From Paraphaeosphaeria minitans (lineage: Eukaryota > Ascomycota > Dothideomycetes > Pleosporales > Didymosphaeriaceae), in NCBI GenBank assembly GCA_015832175.1, contig WJXW01000010.1:496001-560000 (forward strand): DNA of 64,000 nt, written 5' to 3'. How positions within the stretch are numbered: position 1 is the stretch's first letter; every line of letters starts with the position of its first letter. The notes below the pieces were generated by a model. It worked only from the letters and a program-made list of their open reading frames with translations. It was not told where the DNA came from and searched no databases. Shown here piece by piece: positions 44,963 through 56,500 of the stretch. Position numbers and translations under genes: made by a program.

Positions 44963-46080
44963 GAAATAAACGTATATGTTAATGTTAAAATGTAGTTATA
45001 TCAGAGAGTATTTGGTAGCGGATATCGAGACCTTATATATACCCCGCACATTACCTAACCTCGCTCCGCCGGTCCCATGGCCACCCTCACCTTACGTGGA
45101 GCGTGACGCTCCCACATAATGATGCAGTGAAGAGCGCGCGGTATGTTAGAAATGATAGGAATGGTGTTTTCCGCTGGCTGCTCGCGGAGCGACCGCAGTG
45201 ACTGAACTATGCTGACTCGACTCTTTTAGACATCGCCAATACAAGTTGGAGCTCTGGATACGTTCTTGAGACATGGATGATGACTCACAACGGCCCTGAA
45301 GGGTTTGTGTACTTTATCATCACTTCTGATGGCGGTCCGAGCAAACTAACCGGTGTAAGTTTCTGAACTCTTTGCAACGTCAGGGTAGCGTTGAGTCAAA
45401 CTGCGCAACTTTGGATCGACTAACGTCATCAAGGGAACCCATGCAATACATCTCCATGGCCATGACTTTGCGATTCTCTCCCAAGCGGTCCTTTCGATGT
45501 AACGAAGTCCACATATCGGTAATACAGACAACCCACGGTAGGCCCCGATGCAGTTGACCCTGCGAAGGGAAGAGCAGAAATGGTAGTGCATTTTTGGCAA
45601 GGCACAGATATGACACCGACAATTTTAACCCCGTCAGTCAAGACGATTCGGAAATTTGAGATGGGTTTGAAACGTGTACCTATACTGGGCGTTCTTGATT
45701 GAAGGGGGCAAACCATGGTTGACCTATCTCCGCTTCCTATCTTTATCTCCGTAATTGTGGAACGGACCCTAGGCCGAGATCTAAAATTCCCACACCGCGT
45801 CGTTGATCACCCCTCACATGGTCCTGCAATCCGATTTTCTCGCCCATCCCTCTCACACAGAACTCACTATGGCACACTTTATACGATCTTTTTCTTTTGG
45901 AATCAGTATCAGGGACATACCAAATTGATGCCAGTTGGGAGCTTCCTTCGTTTGATAACATCCACAGACTTTTCCCCTTTGTCACATTATAGAAAGTGTT
46001 CCGAAGACCATAGACTGAACGCATACGACGCTGCTGCGTCTAATATCGCTACCGTATTCTTCAAAGATCAGTTCCTAGAC
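44963..46080. other. Intergenic upstream of the SET-domain gene
   Basis: The last 366 bp are open in frame with the SET protein from an ATG at 45715. They encode nothing recognisable and I treat them as leader (see findings). Nothing else supported. Confidence 0.5.
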
Positions 46081-47175
46081 ATGGAAGGCGAAGAACAGCC
46101 ATCGCTTCCCCCAGGAGCGCCCGCATCGCACCTCTTCGAAGTGCGTGACACACCTCACTCCGGCCGCGCCATCTTCGCCACCCAGGATATACCTGCCGAT
46201 ACGCTCGTTTTCCTCGGAGATGATCTCACGGTCGATGTGATACTTCGCGAGTACCGCCGCGAAGTGTGCGGAGAATGCTTCGGCTACGATCGAGGACGGA
46301 ATTTGAGCGTGCGCGACAGCGCCGTGGGTTTTGCGTTTTGCTCCGAAGAGTGCAGGGTCCAGTTCAGAGATCGCATTGGCGAGCTCGGCGTGGAGACTTG
46401 GACAGCGGTAGAGAAGCTGGTTAGGTGTCGGACTAAGGAGGATGCAGACATGGTGGATGTAGGACTGCCGCGGCCCAAGACGAACGAGATCAGGAATGCC
46501 TGGGAGGGAACGGCCGATCAAGCGGCGCTGATACGGATTGCGCGCTCATCCGTCCCGTTTTCCGACATCTCGAGCGAGGACAATGGCGAAAACGGGACTG
46601 TCAAGCCCACCAAGCAGCTTCGTAAAGCCGTCCAGAAAGCGCTCATGCAACCCATCTCCCCGGACATCCTCACCTTCTGCATTAACGGTGTCCTCTGGAA
46701 ATACAACAATCCCGCCATGTGGAATCACGTCCTCGCGCTCGCGAAAGACGACACCCCCTACCACAACTACGACGATCTTCGCGCTTTCACTCGCTCCTAC
46801 CTCCACATGCTCGCTGTGTGTCCATTCCCTCTACTTGAACATGTCACGCCGGAAACCTTTTTCCTCCTGTCCTCGCGCGACAGCCACAACTCCTTCGGCA
46901 TCCGCTCTCTCGAGGACGACGGCTCCGAGTTCTTCGGCTACGGGTGCTGGCCGAGCGCGTCGTACTTTAACCACTCGTGCGCGCCGAACGTCGAGAAAAA
47001 GAGGGTTGGAAGGGTGTGGCAGTTTCGCACGGGAACGGAGATCAAAGTGGGCGAGGAGCTATGCATCACATATTTGAGCGGGGAAGAGAGGAAGCTGAGC
47101 AGGAATAAGAGGATGAAGATTTTAAAGGGGAACTGGGGGTTTGAATGCGGGTGTGAGAGGTGTGAGGCTCCGTAG
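46081..47175 (+). CDS. SET-domain protein methyltransferase (SMYD/Set6-like), 364 aa
   Basis: A single exon. The SET start is HLFEVRDTPHSGRAIFATQD (the GRG-type cofactor loop as SGRA). A MYND-like zinc knuckle (VCGECFGYD, then FCSEEC) is inserted early. The catalytic SET core appears as SYFNHSCAPNVEKK (NHSCxPN), then GTEIKVGEELCITYLSG. A post-SET zinc site, CGCERC, sits at the C-terminus. This split-SET layout with an internal zinc module matches SMYD/Set5/Set6 lysine methyltransferases acting on histones or other proteins. Length is normal for small fungal members. An in-frame ATG 366 bp upstream would add 122 residues without homology; I prefer 46081. Confidence 0.87.
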   Translation: MEGEEQPSLPPGAPASHLFEVRDTPHSGRAIFATQDIPADTLVFLGDDLTVDVILREYRREVCGECFGYDRGRNLSVRDSAVGFAFCSEECRVQFRDRIGELGVETWTAVEKLVRCRTKEDADMVDVGLPRPKTNEIRNAWEGTADQAALIRIARSSVPFSDISSEDNGENGTVKPTKQLRKAVQKALMQPISPDILTFCINGVLWKYNNPAMWNHVLALAKDDTPYHNYDDLRAFTRSYLHMLAVCPFPLLEHVTPETFFLLSSRDSHNSFGIRSLEDDGSEFFGYGCWPSASYFNHSCAPNVEKKRVGRVWQFRTGTEIKVGEELCITYLSGEERKLSRNKRMKILKGNWGFECGCERCEAP

Positions 47176-47798
47176 GGAACTGGGTGCATTAGATGATATA
47201 AGCCTAGAATAGACGTCCGTATCGATTCATTACTGGACACAATACTATTTCTTTCCGGTCTTTACCCAAGGTACCGGTGTCGGGGTCCCCTCACGTGATA
47301 GAGAGATAGCCAGGGGGCGGCACCAGAGCCACCTGCACGGTTGACATCGTAGATGGTTTCGCTCCATAGACGACTAGCTGCCATTGCGTGGAAAGGTATA
47401 GTAGATCAGAGATGCTTGCAGAGGTTTCCGTTTCTTTTGGGTCGAGCCTGGCCAATCGCACTGCATCCCCGAAAAGGGAAAGCGTTGCTCCAACGTTCGG
47501 AGCGATGCGAGGCACAGAATACGTCACCCGTGCTAAGCCACTTGTTCTCCAGCGTTTACATATGGGCTCCGCAAAGCCACAGTTCCGATGCCTGGAGAAA
47601 AGTCTCTCCAGCAACAGTCTTCTTCACGTGTATCGCGACCGCCTGGAACCTCACGACCCAACGCTGATACGGTAGAATATCGGCGAGCGAGCGCCTCCAC
47701 GTTGGGCATCGTGACGCTGAACCTTAACCCCTGGAAGTTTTCCTCACATCCTGGTGCTGGTGGGTGCAGACAGTATCTAGGTCATAGCTGCGCGCAGT
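47176..47798. other. Intergenic between SET gene and Zn2Cys6 factor 3
   Basis: Promoter region of the regulator; includes one TCACGTGA-type site (47292-47298, CTCACGTGATA). No coding region supported. Confidence 0.5.
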
Positions 47799-49940
47799 AT
47801 GGTTTATCGAGGAAGACCAAGTACGGGATGTAAAACTTGCAGGCAACGCAAGATCAAGGTATGTGGTGCAGCCTTTATATCCCACGATTCGCCTTTCACC
47901 TACCTTCCTCGGTTTAGATCCGAACCTCTGGCTACTGCGAGTAGTCCGCACGGGGCACCCAGTTAACCTGATCCGGTCAGCTGTGCGAGCTCCGGGGACC
48001 CACTCAGCCAAGCTTTATACCCCAGATCCTTATGTTCCAGTCCCTGGGTAACGTACCTACTAACGAGGGAGTTGTAGTGCGACGAGAGACCAGAGGGGTG
48101 TGTCAAATGCACAGACAGAGGCCTCCAGTGTCCTGGTTATGAACGGATAATCGATCGCCTCTTCCAAGATGAATCAGCCGCTGTGGGACGAAAAGCGCAG
48201 AAATCGAAAGCGAAAGCCCTCCTTGCTCGCGAGGAAAGGGATCAAGCTGAAAAGGCTCGACGCGCTATCGCTCGGATGTCAGATGAAATAGGTGTGCCCT
48301 TGCTCTGCCCTCTCATCGACAGAGGTATCGCTTTCTTCATGATGAGTTATGCATCCGGAGTTGATTTGCCACCGATATCTTCCGCGGCGTACAATCAGCA
48401 TCTAAGCACATTTGGATTCCATCCCATTGTAGCCACCGCCATGACGGCGCTTGGCCTCGCAGGCACGGCCAACCTCTTCATGGATAGCGGATTGAAGCGA
48501 GAGGCTACCTCATGGTACCTTGATTCCTTGAAGATGACCAATAAGGCGCTCATCAAGCCTTCTGAAGCAAAATCAGATCACACTTTACTTGCGACCATGC
48601 TACTCAGTGTTTTCGAATCCACTCACAATGAGTTCACATTTCAAGGCTGGCTGCAACATGTCCAAGGATCGGCGTCTCTTGTTCAGATGCGTGGCCTGTC
48701 CCAATTTCAGACACCGGCTGGACGCAGAATGTACTTGCAAACTGTCGGATTGCTCGCAATGAAATGCATGGGCATGGGAATTGCGCTTCCACGATTCGTT
48801 CACGACATGAACAAAGAGGTGGAAAAATGGGAAGACGGTCACGATCCTGGCAGCAGATTCTTTCACGTCCATATCAAAGTGATAGACTTCCGCGCAGATA
48901 TACTGAATCGTGAACTGACAGATTTTCGGGAAATAGTAGACCGCGCCATGGAGATTGATAAAAAAGCCATGGAGATGTTCGACGCGGTGGACTCCGACTG
49001 GAATTATATCGTAGAGACTTGCAACGAAGGTACACCTGGTGTGTTCGGGAAAGAATACCATATTTATCCGCATCTTGCCGCAGCGCAAACATGGAATTGG
49101 CTTCGATACATTCGCATATATATCCACGACATCCTCCGCAACGCCCTCATGGCCGGCTTCAGCTCGACACCACCAGTCTTCGTAGGGAGAAGATACATGG
49201 AGCTCTTGAACGACTCCATAGAAACACTCTACAAGATGCAATCAGACATATTCGCCAGCATGCCCCAGTATCTGCACGACACGCCCAAGGTCCCACCCAC
49301 CTGGTCCGATTCAACGCATTTGTGGAGACCTCAGTCCGCATTGTCGCATAAAAGTCTTCCACCCAGTCCCCCCAGCCCGCCTTCCATATACACGTTGTCC
49401 CCATCACCATTTCCATCTCCAACCGGGACTTCGATGGGGGCCATGAAATGGGGAGCTCCCACGACACCAATTGCCCCATCAGGCAGCCCTAAGACCTTCA
49501 TCTCGAACTTTGTTCAGCACCCAACCGCCAGCATAAACCCCGAGTTCCGCACCCCCGCGACGCCAGGCGAACAACTTCCCATAGTGCGCGTCAGCGGTGG
49601 CTATTCCTCCCTTTGGGCTCTATACATTGCGGGCTCCACACCCATCGCTTCGTCCGAATCTCAAGTATTCGTCTTAAGTTCGCTAGAGAGAGTTGCGAGT
49701 GAGTTTGGTATCAATCAAGCGAGGGTTTTTGCGAGCGCGTTGAGGACAAAGATCGAGCTGGAAAGAACGGGGATTAGTAAGATGGCGGAGGAGGAGATGC
49801 TGCATGGATGGGATGCTGGGTGGTACGCAATGTTGGGCGATAGGCAGAAGGTTACGGTGAGGAATGCGGCATTGAGAGGCGGTGAGGGGGGAATAGCGCC
49901 AGTTTACATGCCGAGGGTTGGACCGCATGTTGAGGATTGA
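47799..49940 (+). CDS. Zn2Cys6 transcription factor 3 (fungal_trans_2 type), 640 aa, two exons
   Basis: Exon 1 (47799-47858) encodes only 20 residues, MVYRGRPSTGCKTCRQRKIK. A 219-bp intron, ending CTAAC...TTGTAG, joins it to 48078-49940. The cluster is Cys11, 14, 21, 28, 31 and 38 (CDERPEGCVKC, GLQCPGY). The short spacing and the PGY after the last Cys are typical of this subgroup. A basic coiled region (about 55-80) follows, then a long helical regulatory domain (about 90-420) with NEFTFQGWLQHVQGSASLVQ MRG, the fungal_trans_2 hallmark. A disordered Pro/Ser segment and a C-terminal helix close the protein. It converges with a flavin monooxygenase gene 405 bp away and might regulate it (inference). 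The intron sits directly before the third Cys, as in factor 1. Confidence 0.87.
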
Positions 49941-50345
49941 GTGGAAGGTATTGGTCGAAGTGGGTGTACGATAGCAAGAGCTGACGACGAGTCTGTGGGA
50001 TCCGACGTCAATCTCAGGCGCCGGCAGAGCTGTGCGCACGACGATGGCACTTTCTATGGCCAGTCGATCTGCGTTTGTGGCTGAGGTACCTAATGGGTCC
50101 ATAGGGATACTTTGTTTTATAGTAAGATGTCTTGATAATTGGCTCTTTCTATTGATTATGCCGATAGATCGATAGGTTGGACTCCGGTCCCTAGATAACC
50201 AAAGACTATAATAGGATCGTTTCGAACCATGTTAAGCAATCGCACTGTTCATACAAGCTTCACATATACGATCACTATCAACTCTGGAGCTGTTGGGGGT
50301 TACTGTTGAGTATCAAATAGCCTGTTTGTTCACTGGTAGCTATAC
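49941..50345. other. Convergent intergenic region
   Basis: Short 3'-3' spacer between regulator 3 and the flavin monooxygenase; AT-rich around 50.1-50.25 kb. Nothing else seen. Confidence 0.5.
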
Positions 50346-51692
50346 CTACGCCTTGGAAGTGCTTCCAAAGAACCGATTCGATGGCCTCGGCAGATCAAGG
50401 TGCTCTCGCAACGTCGTCCCCTGGTACTCCTTCCTGAAGATACCACGCCGTTGCAGTTCAGGAATCAGCTTCTTCGTAACATTTTCCAGTCCCTCCGGCA
50501 GAAACGGAAAGGTCACCGTAAACCCATCCGCAGCCTCTTCGCTCAGCCAGTGCTCTAGCTCATCGGCTACAGTCTCCGGAGTTCCCACAAATGCAAGTCC
50601 AGAGTAGCCGCCGTACCGCCCTGCGAGCTGCCGCACCGTCAGTCCCTCTTTCTCTGCGAGACTGAGCACACCCGCCCGCCCCGTCTTACTCGCGTTGGTG
50701 TCGGGAATGTCTTTGGGCAGTGGTCCGTCTGGGTCGAATTTTGATGCATCCGACCCCAGCGCGATGGAAAGAGACGCAATGGCGCTATCGTAATGAACCA
50801 AGCTGTCAAGCTTAAGTCTCTTCTGCTTTGCCTCCTCGACCGTATCTCCAATAACAATGAGCACAGCCGGTAAAATCTTCGGTAAGCCCGGGAGCCTCCC
50901 AGCCGCCTTCGCCCGCCCCTTGATATCCTGATACAGCGCCTTCGCAGACTCGACATCCTGCGGCGAGCAGAACACCGTCTCCGCAGTCTCAGCAGCCAGC
51001 TGGCACCCCGGCTCCGACTGTCCCGCCTGCACAATGACAGGCCATCCCTGCACCGGCCTCGCAATATTCAGCGGACCCTTAACCTGCAGCTCATCCCCCT
51101 TATGGTCCAGCGTATGAATCTTCTCAGGATCAACATACACCCCGCTCTCCACGTCCCGCGGGAACGCGTCGTCGGCGAATGAATCCCACAGTCCCGTAAC
51201 GACATCGTAGAACTCACGCGCCCGCTTGTACCGATCCCCATGCTCCATGTGCTCGTCGCGCCCAAAGTTCTTACTGCTCTCGGGATTCCCCGTCGTCACG
51301 ATGTTCCACGCCGCCCTCCCCCCACTCAAATGATCCAGACTCGCGAAGCGCCGGGCGACGTGGTACGGCTCCTCGTACGTGGTGCTCGCGGTCGCCGCCA
51401 ACCCGATCCTGCTCGTGACCTGCGAGAGTGCGGCAAGCAGGGTGAAGGGCTCGAAGGAGGTCACGGTGTGGCTTCGCTTGAGGGCTTCGACGGGCATGTT
51501 CAGGACGGCGAGGTGGTCGGCCATGAAGAAGGCGTCGAACTTTGCGGCCTCGAGGGATTGGATGAAGGAGATTAGATGTTTGAGGTTGAAGTTTGCGTCT
51601 GGGTAGGCACCGGGGTAGCGCCAGGCGCCTGTGTGGAGGCTGACGGGCCGCATGAAGGCTGTGAGGTGGAGTTGTTTCTTTGGTGGAGACAT
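50346..51692 (-). CDS. FMN-dependent monooxygenase of the NtaA/SnaA/DszA group (luciferase-like), 448 aa
   Basis: A single exon without introns. Family blocks: HLTAFMRPVSLHTGAWRYPG at the N-terminus, FDAFFMADHLAVL, FEPFTLLAALSQVTSRIGLA, ASLDHLSGGRAAWNIVTTGN, YKRAREFYDVVTGLWDSF, GPLNIARPVQGWPVIVQAGQ, and AETAETVFC. These enzymes use reduced FMN supplied by a separate flavin reductase to oxidise chelators or organosulfur and similar compounds. They are far more common in bacteria; fungal copies are scattered, often intronless and thought to derive from bacterial donors (general knowledge; transfer here is inference). Full family length, no lesions. It is convergent with regulator 3. Confidence 0.9.
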   Translation of the reverse strand: MSPPKKQLHLTAFMRPVSLHTGAWRYPGAYPDANFNLKHLISFIQSLEAAKFDAFFMADHLAVLNMPVEALKRSHTVTSFEPFTLLAALSQVTSRIGLAATASTTYEEPYHVARRFASLDHLSGGRAAWNIVTTGNPESSKNFGRDEHMEHGDRYKRAREFYDVVTGLWDSFADDAFPRDVESGVYVDPEKIHTLDHKGDELQVKGPLNIARPVQGWPVIVQAGQSEPGCQLAAETAETVFCSPQDVESAKALYQDIKGRAKAAGRLPGLPKILPAVLIVIGDTVEEAKQKRLKLDSLVHYDSAIASLSIALGSDASKFDPDGPLPKDIPDTNASKTGRAGVLSLAEKEGLTVRQLAGRYGGYSGLAFVGTPETVADELEHWLSEEAADGFTVTFPFLPEGLENVTKKLIPELQRRGIFRKEYQGTTLREHLDLPRPSNRFFGSTSKA

Positions 51693-52053
51693 TTTGGCCG
51701 GGGGACACTGCGCTGTGTTGGAGGAACAAGTGCTCCAAGGAAGTCAGTTCTGCTTTGAATGTGGACGCTGCCAAGGTGATACATTAGAGATGTGGTTATG
51801 TCCGATATATGCGGGCGTTGCGATGGTAATCTTGATCACGCCATTGATGCACACAGATGCGTGATCCCGCATATACCGAAGGTCGATTAGTCTCCAACTA
51901 CTAAATGAACATGCATCATGTGCAACTTTGAATCGGGAAACTCAAAGTGATGAAAGGTTTTCAAGGTGTATTAGTATCGTTAAGATCTGCACCTAGAAAG
52001 CTCAAAGAGTCATCGGCGAGTGAACGTTGATATTGCATTGCATATAGTCTAAC
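51693..52053. other. Promoter region of the FMN monooxygenase
   Basis: It contains a near-palindromic pair, TTATGTCCGATATATGCGGG (51795) and CCCGCATATACCGAAGG (51867), about 70 bp apart. No gene is seen. Confidence 0.5.
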
Positions 52054-53580
52054 TTAAACCGCTTTTTTACAATCGACCTGGCTGTCAATTTCATTAATGT
52101 TGGCACATGCATACTGGTTGGTCCCGCTGGGGCTCTTAACAGTGACGTTCTGAATGTTGATATCGCTGCACACAGTCGGGCTGGAGCAGACCAGATATCC
52201 GACGAAAGGGTCGTACTTCTTGCTCGTGGTGCCTACGAAATTCTTTGGTGACATCCGAGATGGTGAGGTTGCTAGGGAACTACGCTCAGTTAGTACAAGT
52301 AGAAGTAAGCGCGAGGAGACGAGGGCATACCTCGTTGCAGAGCGTCAGATTCTGTTGGCCGTAGCACTGGGTGATCTCGATGGCGTAGTCGACATTGGCG
52401 AGCACCATGCCATCGTAGGTGATGTTGGAACGGCTCCTAAGCCACCGCCTCCCTGGAGGTCCTCGGAGAGCGCGGAGCTAACGCCAGGCCAGCCAGACTT
52501 TGATGCGGGCACCGTCAGAAGCGTTCGACATGCTGATGTTGTATGTCTGGTGCTGTTAGCTGAATGCATTCACAATCTAGAAAGAAGTCTTACGTAGATG
52601 TTTCCACGATGTCGACCTCACCCTTGTACTGTCCCAGGCTACCAACGCTAATCCCATGGCTTCCATTGCAAATAAGGTTCTGCACGACTATGTTGGTGCT
52701 ATTCGGTTTAAAAGATACACAGTCATCACCATTGTCAATGTGAGAGTTCTGGATGACGATGTTGTCTGAGCGGTACGTGTCCCAACTGTGAAATGTTAAC
52801 ATGCCGATTTTTCGTCTTATTCTAATAGGGACTACCCATCAGTGTTCTTAGCAATGTTCGAGCTGCTATTGTATCCGGAGATACTGATGTCGGAGAACAC
52901 CACGTTCGTGGAGTTTGCCACGAGATTGTACCACTGAGGAGAATAGCGGAGGTTCAAGTCCTCAATGCGTCCGCTTTTCAAGCCGATAGTACCAAAGAGG
53001 ATGGGACGCAGGACCAAGTTGTTCTTCGCATACAAGTTGTACCACACCTGCCCGTTTCCGTCGAAAGTACCACCTCCATAGACGTTGACATCCTCACCGC
53101 CGAGCTGAAAGAAAGTACTGGCGTTCTGGAAGACTTGCTTGAAGGCGTTGGCCTGCCAGTAGTCCGTGTCGTTGGTGAACTTGATGGTTCCCTGCACATA
53201 TGAGGACTGTTATTTCTATCGATTGGTCATTTCGGTCATGCCGTACCCAAATCGATGTGCTTAAGGAACGTGAGTTCAAGTGCAGTGCCGATGGTGTAAG
53301 TCTTTCCCTTGGAAAAGACAACATGACCGCCGTTGTTGCAAGATTTAATGGCACTCAAAACGCTCTTGGGGTCGTCCTTGCCATTGCCATAAGATTGCAC
53401 CGTACAAGTCTTGGTTCGTGCTGGAGAGATCGGGAACGGCTTGCCAGGGTGGTGCGGCTTGATGGGATGGTTCGGCCTCTTCGATGTTCCTTGGGTGACG
53501 AGATCGTTGGTTTCAACGGGAGAAGACCAGGCTATAGAGACTTGCAGCAGTGCTGCAGAGATGAAGGACGAGATGCGCAT
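52054..53580 (-). pseudogene. Decayed GH28 exo-polygalacturonase gene
   Basis: The reading begins with a signal peptide (MRISSFISAALLQVSIAWSS) and retains every GH28 landmark: NTDG at the exon 2/3 border, [19 protein letters not shown] and RIKVW. The layout is that of fungal exo-polygalacturonases, which release galacturonate from pectin chains outside the cell. The frame is broken repeatedly. In intron 1 the position where the acceptor is expected reads CAT (53200-53202) instead of CAG, and the available AGs give the wrong phase. One base is missing in the GEVDIVEN segment (about 52605). CTGG is duplicated after AAAGTCTGG (about 52490). One base is missing about 52430. A further shift sits in the last exon (about 52245). 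Introns at 52786-52835 and about 52274-52328 still look functional. No single spliced frame spans the gene, so I call it a relatively young pseudogene. Sequencing error is less likely because the neighbours are intact. Confidence 0.85.
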
Positions 53581-56500
53581 GGTGCAGGTTGCTGAGCGAG
53601 GATGATTGACGATTGACGGTTACAGTCTTTAGAGCGTCGAAAGCTGTGGAGCCTCAACAAGCAGACCATGGCTCTTTAGTATACCATATATTGCCCCCAT
53701 GCCAGGGGCAATGTCGCCAGCCCCAGATATTTCGTGCGGAGATGATAGTCTGGTTCTTCCGTCCGCAGGGTAACAAAAGCGCCACACGTGGCGAAAGGAA
53801 CGCTAGTAGTGAAAGAGGATGGTGGCCGCACGCCATCTCGGATGATCGAAGAAGCATGACCAAGGATTGGTGGAAGAATATTTACCCCAGAAATGATAAT
53901 GTCCCGCGATATCGTGGGGAAGACGAGCCTTCCTCGGCACACCGAAGTCTGGGGCCAAGTAGGCCGCCATTCCGTGGACTTGGGCGGTCGTTTCAACGCT
54001 CCTGATGTCTGATGTTACGAGTATGTACTTGGAGGTTTTGCGAACATGTTGCTGGGCACCGCCATTCATCGAGTAGGTATGCGGTACGCATGGTGCATCA
54101 TACAATGCACGACCTTTCAGCAGCACATGCTGTGCGCGCTGTAGCCACGAGGCAGCGAAAAAGGACCAGTGGGCTTCAGAATGCTCGTGAGCATGGCCAG
54201 TGGCCACATTGTGCGAGTTGGTCCTCGACCAGCACGCCTGATTGGACTTCTCCACATGTGGCCACCACTCTACCAGGTTCAACCAAAGCAGAAAACCTGA
54301 CTTTAGATGCGTCTAGGAGCCCGTAAGTTTGTTTCAAATCATTGTATACGCCCGAAATACAGCAATAGTGTACCTATACAGCGCGTCCGTCGAAACTAAC
54401 AGTAGTTCCGGGCACATTAATTTTGCACTAGGTAGCACACCGTCATGTCGGTCAATCAGCGCAGTCATCAGAGCTTTCGCCCTTAGAAACCATGCTCTCA
54501 AAAACCAACAAAATCATACGGTGAGTTAGTGACAACCTTGAACCCGGCGCGCATCCAGGGGGAAATTTACAGCTCATCGTCAGAGGCATGAAATCAATCG
54601 CGAACGTTTTTCAAGATACCTCTGATACCGAACACTTCAGCCAGTTACCGGTCGACAATGGACCGTTCGGATGCCCGCCAAGAATGTATGCTTTCGTGTG
54701 GGTCTGCGAGATATTGGCCGTATAGCTTGGCAGGTTCCGTGTAGCCTACCTATCACATCCATCACACGTATCCGTGTTCCTTATCACTCAGACGTCAAGC
54801 ATCATCTTCTCTGCGCATCCGCATACCTACCAAACGTGGACGATTGTTCATAAGCACCGAGATGGACGTATCTTGCATCCGAGATGCCGTTCTTGACACG
54901 GAATAGAAAACCGCAGGCCAGGCTTCTGGACAGTATAGACGCTGTTGCTTTCCGCAGCTAGTAGATCTGGCGAATGATTTTGAGATTCCATGTCAATACA
55001 TGGGTCAGCATCAGCCTGCGGACGTGGGAGCATTGGTGTGCAACGTTGGGTTCCTAGCAGGTGCGTCGCAGGCTGTGTCAACTGTGGTAGCATCGCGGAA
55101 GGGAACCCGTCAGCCGTTGCGCCGCGCGGATCACATAGCTCTGAGCCGGAAAAGGTGGGGGACGCAGGCTGAACTTGCAGATTCGGAAGCCTGCCTGCAA
55201 AGAACTCTCAGTGAGCGTTGTATTCGAAACGGAGTATTGTCTTTACTCGCCAGATCATATAGAACACATCAAGATTTAAAAGTCATAGATAGCATGGCAG
55301 GATGCAAGAATGCGACGCAAAGCAGCAGCTTTCGACTCGAAGACACTGTCGGAATGCCATGCCATCCTATGACGGCGTTTCTGGTCATGTTCCGTGAAAT
55401 ATGCAAGTTGAGGGACCAGAACCAGTAGAGTTGCTCGATTTTCAGCGAGTTTCTCCTTATGGTTCGGGCTTCCGTTCAGTTGACGCTTTTGGCAACCTGC
55501 ATGGTCGTGCTCGCTTTTAGGTACAACTTCATGAATAACTAAATAACTAAGGGCAAGCCGACTTTTGGCTACGAACATCAGCATAGAGGGCCATGAAACT
55601 GTCCTGTTGTGAAGGTTTTGCTCCCTCGTATCGTTTTGAATGACCCAGCTGACGACGGCATTGGTCGAGGAAGAAAGCGCATTTACGAAACAGTAAAAAA
55701 TGTCTTGTCATCGCATTGCAGTTCGAGTGTGAGGTCTCGTTTCGGGCGCCAATGCTAAGGTGTCTTCGTGGCTTGCATAATCACCTGTGCTACCGGGGAT
55801 GGCGGGAGACCCTCACTGTGAGCGAGCAAAGCCGACGAGTCACGAAGCACGACTCTGCCATGAACATGGTCTGCCTTGTGTCGTTCTTAGCAAGGCCAAG
55901 ATTACGTTTCCGAAGTAGGTTCATTCACACTGCCTTCTATTCTCACTACACATCTTGAACCATGGTCCGAAGCGCAGATCCACCTCTCAACGATACAGAA
56001 GGCAGACTCCTGGTTCTAAGTCGACCTCCTGTTTAAGTGGCAATTATACAATGTAACTTCCGAGAAATTCTCTCAGATTCGGCTTCGAAATTCTAATGCC
56101 TGTCGCCCGCCTTCAGTCAATGAAATCGAAGCATATTGCTCCAGTTCCCACCATTTCCAAATCGCCAACCTCGTCGACCATATTGTACCTCGGTGCGTCC
56201 ACACGAGCTCCCGCCCCAGCGTGCCAACACCACCCCGCGGTTTTACCAACCGCCCGATACTCCCCTGTCGACCTCTAAGATCGGCCCGCCCCCGGTCATC
56301 TGTGACATCGCGGCAATGTTATTGCTTCCAGGACGGACCTTTACTGTGCAAATATAAAGTGATTGGTGACGTTAAGGCTGCGGTTGGACTGTTCACATCC
56401 GGGTAAACATTTGATACTCACGCTCCATCACTGCTTCCGGACCACGCATCGATATACTAGACACCCACTCGAACTGAGCCGGCTTCAGGGTGGACCAAGC

